Positions 51,900 to 59,866 are shown, counted from the stretch's first letter. The stretch is 64,000 nt of DNA from Kroppenstedtia sanguinis (GCF_050433445.1 NZ_JBNPXF010000005.1:101665-165664); one strand, 5' to 3'. Numbers and translations: made by a program. Notes: generated by a model from the letters alone, not told the origin.

Positions 51900-52645
51900 T
51901 CCATCCGATCCAAAGGAAAGCCGCTTCCCAGGTGATCATCGCCTTGGACTTTTCCACGCCGGTGGAGGCGGATCGTTTTCTTACCCACTGGAGAGACAGG
52001 GAAAAACCCTTCATCAAGGTGGGGATGCAGCTCTTTTACGCGGCGGGTCCGGACTGGGTAAAGGGAATTGTGGAAGAGGGCTATCCGGTTTTTCTCGACC
52101 TGAAATTACATGACATTCCCCATACGGTGGCAGGTGCCGTCCGCTCCCTCGCGGGTTTGGGGGTTCTCCTGCTCACCCTCCATGCTACTGGAGGCCGGGA
52201 GATGATGGAAGCGGCCCAGGAGGCAGCCACGACTTCTTCTGGAGGGGGGGGCCCCCGTCTGCTGGCGGTTACACAATTGACCAGTACCGATCAACGGATG
52301 ATGAATGACGAGCTGTGCATTCCCGGTTCGGTCCGTGATTCCGTCCTTCACCTGGCCCGTCTCGCTCATCAGTCCGGGATCGACGGAGTCGTCTGCTCCG
52401 GAGAAGAGGCGGGAATGATCAAGGAGCGGGTTTCCCGAGAGATGTGGACCGTCACTCCTGGCATTCGGTTGGAAGGAGAGGAGCAGGAGGATCAAAAACG
52501 GGTGATGACCCCGAAAGCGGCGGTTCGTGCCGGGGCGGATCTGTTGGTGGTGGGGCGCTCCATCACCCGATCCTCGGATCCAGTGGCTACCTATGAAGGG
52601 ATGATGAAACAGATCCAATGGAAGGAGAGGGATTACGATGAATAA
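51896..52645 (+). CDS. pyrF: Orotidine 5'-phosphate decarboxylase
   Basis: Final step to UMP. 249 residues; N-terminal ALDFST, catalytic LDLKLHDIP, phosphate loop TPGIR and the C-terminal GADLLVVGRSI. Start overlaps the carB stop; end overlaps pyrE by 8 bp. The pyrK and pyrD genes that usually lie between carB and pyrF are absent. Confidence 0.96.
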   Translation: MIHPIQRKAASQVIIALDFSTPVEADRFLTHWRDREKPFIKVGMQLFYAAGPDWVKGIVEEGYPVFLDLKLHDIPHTVAGAVRSLAGLGVLLLTLHATGGREMMEAAQEAATTSSGGGGPRLLAVTQLTSTDQRMMNDELCIPGSVRDSVLHLARLAHQSGIDGVVCSGEEAGMIKERVSREMWTVTPGIRLEGEEQEDQKRVMTPKAAVRAGADLLVVGRSITRSSDPVATYEGMMKQIQWKERDYDE

Positions 52646-53228
52646 AAGTCAAAGGTGGCAACTGGAAGAAGCGATGGAACGAAGGAAGGTGCTGAAGAGA
52701 GGGCATTTTTTCCTCTCCTCAGGCCGACACAGCGCCCAATACATGCAGTGTGCCCAGTTGCTTCAATATCCTGAGGAAGCTGAGGCGGCGGGAAGGGCCT
52801 TGGCGGAATTGTTCCGGGAGGAAGGGGTGGATGTGGTAGTCGGCCCGGCCCTCGGTGGAGTGATTATCGCTCATGAAACGGCACGGGCCCTTGGAGTACG
52901 CTGTCTGTTCGCTGAGCGGAAAGATGGGAAGATGACCCTGCGCCGGGGCTTCACCCTCCAAAGGGGGGAGCGAGTACTGTTGGTGGAGGATGTGGTTACC
53001 ACCGGCGGCTCCGTGGGGGAGGTGGCTGACCTGGTGCAAACCGAAGATGCCACAGTGGTGGGCATTGCCTCCCTCGTCGACCGCAGTGGTGGTCACAATC
53101 CTTTTCGGGTTCCCTTCCGTTCCTTGCTGCAACAATCTATTGAAAGCTTTGATCCCGCCGATTGCCCTCTCTGCAAACAGGGACTGCCTGTGGAAAAGCC
53201 AGGCAGTCGGCAGACGGAAAAAGTATAG
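52638..53228 (+). CDS. pyrE: Orotate phosphoribosyltransferase
   Basis: Adds phosphoribose from PRPP to orotate. 196 residues; PRPP motif VLLVEDVVTTGGSV, and the orotate-side loop AERKDGKMTLRRGF. A C-terminal CPLC pair is followed by a polar tail. Last gene of the operon. A mobile element was inserted right at its stop codon: the first copy of the 9-bp target duplication begins inside the TAG (53227). Confidence 0.95.
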   Translation: MNKSQRWQLEEAMERRKVLKRGHFFLSSGRHSAQYMQCAQLLQYPEEAEAAGRALAELFREEGVDVVVGPALGGVIIAHETARALGVRCLFAERKDGKMTLRRGFTLQRGERVLLVEDVVTTGGSVGEVADLVQTEDATVVGIASLVDRSGGHNPFRVPFRSLLQQSIESFDPADCPLCKQGLPVEKPGSRQTEKV

Positions 53229-53235
53229 AGCTGCA

Positions 53236-53775
53236 CAGGGCTGTTGATTAACCAGAAAATGGGCAGTGGAAGGGAGTCGTGTGCTGCCAAAGCGACCTTT
53301 GCGCCACAGGCACTACAATTTGAAGTTAAGGATGCGCCATGTGCACTACAATTTGAAGTTAAGGATGCGCCATGGGCACTACAATTTGAAGTTAAGGATG
53401 CGCCACAGGCACTACAATCTCGATGGGCTGAAGCCCTGGAATAAAGGTAGCACCATAGGCACTACAATCCAAAGGAGCTGAAGCTCTAGATTAAGGTGGC
53501 ACCACAGGCACTACAATCCAAAGGAGCTGAAGCTCTAGATGAAGGTAGCACCACAGGCACTACAATCTCGATAGCAAGGTTGCCATCCTACCCAGCGGAG
53601 AGTCTAGAGGGAGGGCGTTTAGGGGCAACCTCTTCCCTGTGTTGCTTCCGTAAGGCTTTGCCCCTGCCCGATGGTCAGATTTGGAGCGGCCAGTTTTCAC
53701 TTCCTTGCCGGATGGCAACGGTCGCGTGGGTGAACACGATCTCCCCACCCAAAATAGGGCGAATCAACACGTCTG
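53236..53775 (+). mobile_element. Type B MITE-like element, long form with tandem repeats, perfect 9-bp target duplication
   Basis: 540 bp from CAGGGCTGTTGATTAACC to GCGAATCAACACGTCTG. Flanked by AGAGCTGCA on both sides (53227-53235 and 53776-53784). Holds seven tandem units, then the type B core shared with 36067 and 40728 (GGAGGGAGGGCGTTTAGGGG, GGCTTTGCCCCTGCCCGATG). Non-coding. Confidence 0.92.
53301..53580 (+). repeat. Tandem array of GC(G/A)CCA..GGCACTACAAT units inside the type B element
   Basis: Three 33-bp units start at 53301, 53334 and 53367 (each begins GCGCCA, contains GGCACTACAAT and TTGAAGTTAAGGAT). Four longer, diverged units of about 49 bp follow; two of them carry CCAAAGGAGCTGAAGCTCTA in place of TTGAAGTTAAGGAT. 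Copy number differs between elements (1, 2, 7 and at least 4 in this window). Confidence 0.9.
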
Positions 53776-53792
53776 AGAGCTGCATCCCAACT

Positions 53793-53994
53793 CAGGGCTG
53801 TTGATTAACCAGTAAATAGGTGAAGGAAACTAAATCGATCTTTCGCTCTTCCCATTGCCCCATCGTAAACTATTGCTTGAGGGGACGGGGATGGTGGGAC
53901 GGCTACGATCTCTTGCCAAGAGCGCAAAGGCGAATCAAAGTCCCACCATCCCGACCTGATTTCCTGCCTTAAATATGGATGATCAACACGCCTG
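53793..53994 (-). mobile_element. Type A MITE-like element, complete, with 9-bp target duplication (8/9)
   Basis: 202 bp from CAGGGCTGTTGATTAACC to GGATGATCAACACGCCTG. Flanks ATCCCAACT (53784-53792) and ATCCCATCT (53995-54003) differ at one base. The inner hairpin GGGATGGTGGGAC / GTCCCACCATCCC is perfect over 13 bp. It lies 17 bp after the preceding type B element. Confidence 0.88.
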
Positions 53995-54002
53995 ATCCCA
54001 TC

Positions 54003-54037
54003 TGTCCCTGAGGCGAATCCTCGGGGACAGTTTTTTG
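54003..54037 (+). terminator. Terminator of the pyr operon, displaced by mobile elements
   Basis: Stem TGTCCCTGAGG / CCTCGGGGACA (one G-U pair), loop CGAAT, then GTTTTTTG. It is the first strong plus-strand terminator after pyrE, now about 775 bp downstream of the stop codon because two elements lie in between. Confidence 0.8.
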
Positions 54038-54116
54038 TTCCCTTCCGCCGGTATGTTGCCATCCTGTGCCCAGTATACTGAACCATGAACACTGTAACGG
54101 AACGGGAGTTGAAAAG

Positions 54117-54527
54117 ATGATCCCTTGGTTTCGAGCCATCCCTCTCTTAGGGGCAGGGGTTTTTGTCTGGATGCTGATGGGGCTCTGGTTGGAAACGGCG
54201 CTTCATGTGGCAGCAGGTGCGATGTTTGCACTCTATGCGGGAAAGCGGGTATGGCGCTCCCCTTCGGCGGTGCAATCTCTCTACCTGATTCCCCTCATCA
54301 TCGCGGCGGGGGTGAGCTGGTGGGGGTTGGATTTGTCACTCTATTCCCAAGAAGTAGGTATCCTTTATGTCCATGGAGTGATCCCTTATATCCGGCATAC
54401 GTTGTCGATTTTGTTTTCTTCCGACGGGATTTGGTTCAGCCTGTTGACCTGGCTCAACCTGGGCCTGATGGTGGGGATGGTGTTTGCACTGGACCACCCG
54501 AGCTTGAAGAAGCGACAGACTCCCTGA
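54117..54527 (+). CDS. Small membrane protein of unknown function
   Basis: ATG 54117 (CGGGAG about 10 nt upstream) gives 136 residues with four hydrophobic helices (about 5-27, 28-45, 57-78 and 105-126). No family is recognised. It stands alone between the pyr terminator and the deacetylase gene, about 215 bp from the latter. Confidence 0.65.
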   Translation: MIPWFRAIPLLGAGVFVWMLMGLWLETALHVAAGAMFALYAGKRVWRSPSAVQSLYLIPLIIAAGVSWWGLDLSLYSQEVGILYVHGVIPYIRHTLSILFSSDGIWFSLLTWLNLGLMVGMVFALDHPSLKKRQTP

Positions 54528-54741
54528 GTGGGGATGAGGCTTCGACGGGTTTCATGGCAGATGGATCAGCGGAGAATCGATATTTTTCGTGTCCAGAGTC
54601 AAATTCCCCTTGAAAAGTTTTGGAAGCTGTGAGACTCTCTTAATAAAAGATCCTTTCATGAGTACAGGGAATTCTCGTTGCTGAACAGAGAGGATCAGTA
54701 CTTGTGGGATCAACAGAGAGAGAATGGGAGAGGACGCAGTT

Positions 54742-55680
54742 ATGAAGAGGACCTTGTTGCGCACGGGGCTCTTTTTGTTTATGGCTGCTTGGGTCGGTTT
54801 CTCCACAGCCTGGAATGCTTCCTATGCGAGTCAAGCGGGGACACGATTCCAACCTGTCCCGGAGGAGAAATCCACAGAGACGGTCAAGGCATCTTCCCAG
54901 TCAGAGTCATCGGGGAAAAAGGAAGGAGAGACTGTACGCGAGGCGGAAAAGGAAGCTCCGATAGAGAAATCGCAACAGGAGGGGCAGAAACCACCCGATG
55001 AGGAGAAGATCGCCCAGAATAGGGAAAAGGATCCGAAGAAGGAGGAGAAGAAGGCGGATCTCCCTGTGGTGGTTTACCAGGGACCGAATAAAAAGAAACG
55101 AGTGGCTCTCACCTTCGATGATGGTCCCGACCGGATTTATACTCCCCAAATTCTGGATATTCTTAAACGAGAAAAAGTGGCGGCTACTTTTTTTGTTGTC
55201 GGGAAAGAAGTGAACCGAAACGGTGATATGGCCCAGCGGATCGTCTCCGAAGGCCATGTGATCGCCAACCATACTTGGAATCATCTGCAGTTGCCTCGTC
55301 AGTCGGACAAACTTGTCGATGCGGAGCTGATTCGCACTGTCCAAGCCGTGAAAAAGGCGACCGGCAAGGAGATGTCCCTGATGCGTCCACCCTACGGAGC
55401 GGTGAAGGGAAAAGAAAAGCGGATCGCCCAGACGGGACATCGGATTATCAACTGGGACGTGGATACCAATGACTGGAGGCCGGGACGCTCCTCCCAACAG
55501 ATCCTGGCGACGGTGAAGGAGCAAGTGGTTCCAGGCAGTATCGTCCTGATGCACTCCGGTGGAGGCAATCGTTCTGCAACCGTCCAGGCTCTGCCACAGA
55601 TCATCCGCGATCTGAAACAACAAGGGTATGAGTTTGTGACGGTGGATCAACTGTTGGATATCCCTGCTTACATAAACTGA
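54742..55680 (+). CDS. Secreted polysaccharide deacetylase (NodB domain)
   Basis: Metal-dependent deacetylase of cell-wall or extracellular polysaccharide, probably peptidoglycan. ATG 54742 after GAGAGG gives 312 residues. N-terminal signal peptide or membrane anchor (about 5-30), a charged Lys/Glu-rich linker (about 38-105), and the NodB domain (about 118-300): TFDDGPD with D126 and D127, metal ligands H177 and H181 in NHTWNH, RPPYGA, and the C-terminal IVLMHSGG. The exact substrate cannot be read. Confidence 0.9.
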   Translation: MKRTLLRTGLFLFMAAWVGFSTAWNASYASQAGTRFQPVPEEKSTETVKASSQSESSGKKEGETVREAEKEAPIEKSQQEGQKPPDEEKIAQNREKDPKKEEKKADLPVVVYQGPNKKKRVALTFDDGPDRIYTPQILDILKREKVAATFFVVGKEVNRNGDMAQRIVSEGHVIANHTWNHLQLPRQSDKLVDAELIRTVQAVKKATGKEMSLMRPPYGAVKGKEKRIAQTGHRIINWDVDTNDWRPGRSSQQILATVKEQVVPGSIVLMHSGGGNRSATVQALPQIIRDLKQQGYEFVTVDQLLDIPAYIN

Positions 55681-55687
55681 AGCAAGC

Positions 55688-55715
55688 AATCCGGCTCCTT
55701 TGGGAGCCGGATTTA
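55688..55715 (+). terminator. Terminator after the deacetylase gene
   Basis: 11-bp perfect stem AATCCGGCTCC / GGAGCCGGATT with TTTG loop; the T-tract is short (TTATC). Confidence 0.7.
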
Positions 55716-55723
55716 TCATAATG

Positions 55724-55741
55724 AAAGGGGGATCCCCCTTT
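55724..55741 (+). promoter_or_regulatory. Perfect palindrome covering the pentapeptide gene ribosome-binding site
   Basis: AAAGGGGGATCCCCCTTT is an 18-bp perfect palindrome containing the Shine-Dalgarno AAAGGGGG and reaching the TTG start at 55740. As RNA it can form a 7-bp stem with a GATC loop that hides the site; as DNA it could bind a dimeric protein. Confidence 0.5.
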
Positions 55742-56342
55742 GTTGTGGAAACAAGAAGAGTTCATCGATGAGGATTGGGAAGATCGGATATTTGAGGAGG
55801 CGGAATGGGAAGGGTGTCGGTTTATCCGTTGTCGTTTTGGGCAGGCCGGTTTGAAGGAATGGAAGACCCGATCTTCTGTCTTTGAAGACTGCGATTTTAC
55901 CGGAGCGAAGCTGAATGCGTCCCATCATGAAGGGACGGCGTTTTTCAATTGTCGTTTCCAAGGGGCCGATCTCTATGTATCTCGGTTCGCATCCTGCAAA
56001 ATGACTGGTTCCGGATTTGAGGAAGCCCGCATGGAGGGGATGAGGATCTCCGGCGGGGACTGGTCCTTCACCCGACTGGCGAATCAGGATCTTAGTGGTT
56101 TTCAACTGGGCGACGTTCATTTCCGGGAGGCTGATCTATATCGATGCGATTTGACCGGTGCGGATCTGCGGCGAGCGGATCTTTCCTATGCTACTCTGGA
56201 TGGGGTTTGTCTGCAGGGAGCAGATCTGCGGGAGGCGGTGATGGAGGGGGTCCCGTGGAAGGAGCTCAACCTGGAGGGAACGCGCATCGATTTGACTCAG
56301 GCGATTGCCCTGGCACAATCCCTAGGGGCACGGGTGGAATGA
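55740..56342 (+). CDS. Pentapeptide-repeat protein
   Basis: 200 residues from TTG 55740. Right-handed quadrilateral beta-helix built from pentapeptides: irregular in the first half (CDFTGAKL, CRFQGADL) and regular in the second (ADLYRCDLTGADLRRADLSY, then ADLRE). Some family members mimic DNA and shield gyrase from quinolones, but many have no known role; nothing here fixes the function. Followed by a convergent SMR gene. Confidence 0.8.
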   Translation: MLWKQEEFIDEDWEDRIFEEAEWEGCRFIRCRFGQAGLKEWKTRSSVFEDCDFTGAKLNASHHEGTAFFNCRFQGADLYVSRFASCKMTGSGFEEARMEGMRISGGDWSFTRLANQDLSGFQLGDVHFREADLYRCDLTGADLRRADLSYATLDGVCLQGADLREAVMEGVPWKELNLEGTRIDLTQAIALAQSLGARVE

Positions 56343-56372
56343 ATAGCAAAGAGAGCTGGACCCTTTGGCACC

Positions 56373-56747
56373 TCACTCCGCGTCGACGGTCTCCACCGGA
56401 TGTGGATCTGCATCTGATGATTCCGATGGAGACCCTCCCCCTAAATTGAGCCCGATCACTCCGAGAACGATGAGCAGAATCGAACCGGCTTTTAGCCAGG
56501 TCATCGATTCCTGGAAAACTAAGTATCCGACGATGGCAATGGCTGCTGTGCCCAAGCCGGACCAGATCGCGTATGCGACGCTGACGGGTATATGCTTTAA
56601 GCATAAACTCAAACTGGCAAAAGCCAACAGATAAAAAAACACCATCCATAGAGAAGGCCACAGTTTGGTAAGTCCATAGGACAGCTTCATCGACACGGTG
56701 CCGGCGATTTCGCTAAGGATGGCAAAGATCAAATACATCCAGGGCAT
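56373..56747 (-). CDS. Small multidrug resistance (SMR) family transporter
   Basis: Four-helix proton-coupled exporter. 124 residues from the ATG at 56747 (10 nt after AAAGGA on the minus strand); a GTG three codons upstream is an alternative. The essential membrane Glu is in AILSEIAGT, and AYAIWSGLGTA is the SMR signature. The tail of about 20 residues after GLNLGGG is acidic. EmrE/QacC-like rather than clearly SugE-like; no second SMR partner gene is adjacent. Confidence 0.88.
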   Translation of the reverse strand: MPWMYLIFAILSEIAGTVSMKLSYGLTKLWPSLWMVFFYLLAFASLSLCLKHIPVSVAYAIWSGLGTAAIAIVGYLVFQESMTWLKAGSILLIVLGVIGLNLGGGSPSESSDADPHPVETVDAE

Positions 56748-56798
56748 TGATTTCACGTCCTTTGTTGTCTGCGAGTCATAATAGATGGTATATGATTC

Positions 56799-56829
56799 CC
56801 CAGGCTATCGCAATACGCCTGGTTTTTTT
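56799..56829 (+). terminator. Plus-strand terminator-like hairpin between SMR and amidase genes
   Basis: CCAGGC / GCCTGG stem with an 11-nt loop and seven T. It would stop plus-strand transcripts coming antisense through the SMR gene from the pentapeptide gene. Confidence 0.6.
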
Positions 56830-56834
56830 CATTT

Positions 56835-56862
56835 AAAAAAGGAGGCAGATCGCCTCCTGAAA
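56835..56862 (-). terminator. Terminator of the amidase gene
   Basis: On the minus strand GGAGGC GATCT GCCTCC followed by TTTTTT, 26 bp after the amidase stop. Confidence 0.8.
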
Positions 56863-56887
56863 GAGCTTGTTCAAGGTCGGACAAGAT

Positions 56888-57979
56888 TTACTGATTGACC
56901 AAACTCATATACCAGTCCCAATCCCACAATGGACCGGGGTCGGTGTGGGTGGCGCCGGGAACTTGATTGTGTCCGATGATGTGCTTCCGATCCCGGGGAA
57001 TATCGTAGGTGTCACACAACCAGCGGGTAAGGGCGGCGGAAGAGCGGTAGAGGGAGTCTGTATACCATCCCGCCTCCTCGACGTAGCCTTCATGTTCGAT
57101 GCCGATACTATGCACATTGTAATCCCAGTTGCCCGCATGCCAGGCGATATCCTGGTTTTGAACCATCTGGGTGACGTCTCCGTCACTGGAGCGGATGACA
57201 TAGTGGGCACTGACGCTGGCACTGGGATTTTGAAACCAGCTGATCGAGCCAGCATAGGAACCCTGGGTCGTGTGAATGACCACATACTGGATCTGGTTCC
57301 CATCTCTCTCTCGGTTGGCGGCGGTGTAGTTATTGCCGTGAGCGGCGACCCAATGGGCGTTGGGGTAATCCGGGGTGGCTTTTTTCCCGATGGGGGTGGT
57401 TGCTTTCTCATATTTTCCTTTGTTGGGTTTGACCTGTGTAGGGGATAAAAGGAGAGTTTCCCCTTTCACCTTTTTCTTGGCTCCCTTTTGTATCACCTTG
57501 AAGACTTCATCGACGTAAAGGCGGGTGACGGCTTCATCTTGATATCCAGCGTACTCCGCCACTGCGGTATACCATTGTCCAAGCTTCTCGGGCAAGTGAT
57601 GGTTGTTCTGCTTCTTGGCAATCCGAGCCAAAACGGCGGCACCGCCCCGGATGTTTAGGGGAGTCTCTGTTTTGAGACGTTCCGGTGATTCGTCGAGCAA
57701 GCGGCTGGCTTGATCCAAAGTGTGGTGGTTGGGATGATCCACTAAGTGCATCACCCCATACCCATTTAAGTGGCTGGGTTGGCCTTGGTGATCATTCCAG
57801 CGGGTTTCTGCATAGCTGACCGCCATCAATAACTGGACCGGCACATCGAATTCCGCTGCCGCTTCTTCGAAAGCGCGCTGCAAAGAGTGGGGATTCTCAG
57901 TGGCCGACACCTGAGGGGAGATCAAAAGAGTGGTGACCAGCATGATGACCAGTAAGTACTTGCTGCCTCTTTTGAGCAT
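56888..57979 (-). CDS. Secreted two-domain wall hydrolase: lysozyme-like domain plus N-acetylmuramoyl-L-alanine amidase (Amidase_2)
   Basis: 363 residues with a signal peptide (about 1-27, ending QVSATE). Residues about 30-165 resemble a lysozyme/transglycosylase-like fold (SYAETRWNDHQGQPS, GYGVMHL), and residues about 200-360 are an Amidase_2 zinc domain (VVIHTTQGSY, IGIEHEGY, IGHNQVPGATHTDPG with the metal His residues). It would cut the MurNAc-L-Ala bond and possibly glycan. ATG after GGGAGGG on the minus strand; the upstream region holds inverted repeats around 57995-58027. Confidence 0.88.
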   Translation of the reverse strand: MLKRGSKYLLVIMLVTTLLISPQVSATENPHSLQRAFEEAAAEFDVPVQLLMAVSYAETRWNDHQGQPSHLNGYGVMHLVDHPNHHTLDQASRLLDESPERLKTETPLNIRGGAAVLARIAKKQNNHHLPEKLGQWYTAVAEYAGYQDEAVTRLYVDEVFKVIQKGAKKKVKGETLLLSPTQVKPNKGKYEKATTPIGKKATPDYPNAHWVAAHGNNYTAANRERDGNQIQYVVIHTTQGSYAGSISWFQNPSASVSAHYVIRSSDGDVTQMVQNQDIAWHAGNWDYNVHSIGIEHEGYVEEAGWYTDSLYRSSAALTRWLCDTYDIPRDRKHIIGHNQVPGATHTDPGPLWDWDWYMSLVNQ

Positions 57980-58066
57980 TACAAATTCCCTCCCTAATAG
58001 ACGGAATTTACTGTCTATTTATTCCGTTCTAGCAGGAGTAGGAATTTCCTTCTTTAATTTTTTTGA

Positions 58067-58097
58067 AAATGAAAAAGGAGGCGATCCGCACCTCCAT
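58067..58097 (-). terminator. Terminator of rqcH
   Basis: Minus-strand hairpin GGAGGTGCGGATCGCCTCC followed by TTTTTC, just after the rqcH stop. Confidence 0.65.
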
Positions 58098-58102
58098 GAA
58101 AG

Positions 58103-59812
58103 TTATTCCTTGGTTTTTAGTTTTTGCAATTGGCTTTCCTCCGGTGTGATGTAGAGTGTTTTCTGTTCTTCGTAGATAACGAAGCCGGGCGAGGTGCCGG
58201 ATGGCTTCTTCACATGTTTGACCAAGGTATAATCCACTGGAACCTGACTGGATTCCCGGGCTTTGCTGTGCCAGGCGGCCAGCATCGCCGCTTCCCGGAG
58301 AGTCGCCTCTCCGAAATTCTTCCCTCGGATCACCACATGGGAGCCTGGAATCTCTTGAGTATGAAGCCAGGTGTCCGTGGGGGAGGCGATCCGGTGGGTG
58401 AGCAGATCGTTCTGCTTATTGTTCCGTCCCACCAGAATCGGAATCCCTTCCGAAGAAAAGTAGGTGTCCGGCTCGGGTTTACGGGTTTGTTTTTTACGTT
58501 TTTTTTGCGGTTTCGTCTTGAGCCAGCCCTCTTCTTGAAGTTCTTCTTTGATCTCTTCCGCTTCTCGGGGTCCCGCATTCTGCAACTGGACCAGAACGGA
58601 TTCCAGGTACTTATTTTCCCGGCGGGTTTTTTCGATTTGCTCCCGGTTCCATTTGCGGGCGGATTTGGCTTTATTGTACAGCCGGAAGTAGCGCTGGGCG
58701 TTTTCCGACGGAGTGAACCGGGGGTCGAGAGGGATGGTCACTTCCGGTGCTTCAGGGTCGTAGTAGTTGATGGCTTTTAATACCGAGTCCCCTCGCTTCA
58801 CCTGATGCATATAAGCCGTAAGGAGCTCCCCGTAGATCCGGTGGGTCTCCGCTTTTTCGCTGTCCTTTGATTCCTGTGTCAGCTTCTTAATCTTGGTCTC
58901 ATTTTTGTCGAGGATGTTTTTCAGATTGCGGATCAGATCATGGTTTTGTTGCCGGACTCGGTCCCGTTCAGCCTTTCCGTAAAAGAAGGATTCCAGGCAG
59001 CGGCTGACCGAGTCGAATGTCCTCCGTTCTCCTTGGAGATGGGTGAGATGGATCACAGAGAAAGACGGTTTGCGGGCATATACGATCTGGGGATGGTACT
59101 GGTGATCTCGGATCTCCTCCATCAGAGTGTGAAAGGCGGCCCCCAGCTGTTCCCGATCTCCCAGACCGCCTCGGTGCAGGATCTCCCGGGCAGTTTGGGG
59201 TCCGATCCCGGCAAACTGGGCCACGATCTGTCGATCCATCTTTCCTTGATTGAAGTGGAGAGAGCGCAGAAATTCTCCCCGGTCGGTCGCCAAGGGATCT
59301 TTTTTGTTTTGTTCCGGTGGGGTTTGATAGAAGAGGCCGGGCAGGATTTGACGGTGACGGCTGATATCCGGGGTGACCCGGCGGATGCCGTCCAGGATTT
59401 TTCCTGAGGCGGGATCGATCAAGATGATGTTGCTGTGTCGTCCCATCACTTCCACCACCAGGCGGCGGATCACTTCGTCTCCCAACTCATCTCGGCAGCG
59501 AAGATCCATATGGACGATCCGTTCCATCCCGTCCTGGCGGATCCCCTCGATTACGCCCCCCTCACAATGTTTTCGCAACAGCATGCAAAACATCGGCGGG
59601 GTCAGGGGATTGTCCAGGGGTTGTTCTGTCAGATGAAGGCGAGGATAGGCGGGGTGGGCCGACAGAAACAGTCGCCGATTTTTGCCTTTGGTACGAATGT
59701 GCAAGACCAGATCGGCTTCCCCCGGCTGATAAATCTTGGCGATCCGGCCGCCGACCAGACATTCCTCCAGCTCATGCACCACAGCTCGAATTGCGATTCC
59801 ATCTATAGACAT
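58103..59812 (-). CDS. rqcH: Ribosome quality-control protein RqcH (NFACT/Rqc2 family)
   Basis: Binds stalled 50S subunits with peptidyl-tRNA and directs addition of C-terminal alanine tails for degradation. ATG 59812 after GAGGTG gives 569 residues beginning MSIDGIAIRAVVHEL; the longer frame adds 8 codons. N-terminal NFACT-N domain, helix-hairpin-helix region (QFAGIGPQTAREIL), coiled coils (about 275-430) and a C-terminal NFACT-R domain (PILVGRNNKQNDLLT, TWLHTQEIPGSHVVI). Former names FbpA and YloA. Confidence 0.93.
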   Translation of the reverse strand: MSIDGIAIRAVVHELEECLVGGRIAKIYQPGEADLVLHIRTKGKNRRLFLSAHPAYPRLHLTEQPLDNPLTPPMFCMLLRKHCEGGVIEGIRQDGMERIVHMDLRCRDELGDEVIRRLVVEVMGRHSNIILIDPASGKILDGIRRVTPDISRHRQILPGLFYQTPPEQNKKDPLATDRGEFLRSLHFNQGKMDRQIVAQFAGIGPQTAREILHRGGLGDREQLGAAFHTLMEEIRDHQYHPQIVYARKPSFSVIHLTHLQGERRTFDSVSRCLESFFYGKAERDRVRQQNHDLIRNLKNILDKNETKIKKLTQESKDSEKAETHRIYGELLTAYMHQVKRGDSVLKAINYYDPEAPEVTIPLDPRFTPSENAQRYFRLYNKAKSARKWNREQIEKTRRENKYLESVLVQLQNAGPREAEEIKEELQEEGWLKTKPQKKRKKQTRKPEPDTYFSSEGIPILVGRNNKQNDLLTHRIASPTDTWLHTQEIPGSHVVIRGKNFGEATLREAAMLAAWHSKARESSQVPVDYTLVKHVKKPSGTSPGFVIYEEQKTLYITPEESQLQKLKTKE

Positions 59813-59857
59813 CGGTGCTTCACCTCTCATTGGCAACGGGCAAAAAATCTATCTATC

Positions 59858-59866
59858 AGTATAGCA
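59858..59866 (-). promoter_or_regulatory. Extended -10 promoter of rqcH
   Basis: On the minus strand TGCTATACT: TATACT with a TGn extension, about 46 bp before the rqcH start. No clear -35. Confidence 0.4.

Noticed and set aside
53244..53444. Open frame through the tandem repeats giving an 11-residue repeated peptide (FEVKDAPQALQ-like)
   Set aside because: The 33-bp unit is a multiple of three, so an open frame through the array is expected. There is no ribosome-binding site, the frame is lost in other copies of the element, and the longer units break the pattern.
53301..53580. CRISPR array
   Set aside because: The repeats are directly tandem without unique spacers, vary between 33 and about 49 bp, and lie inside a mobile element with target duplications; no cas genes are present.
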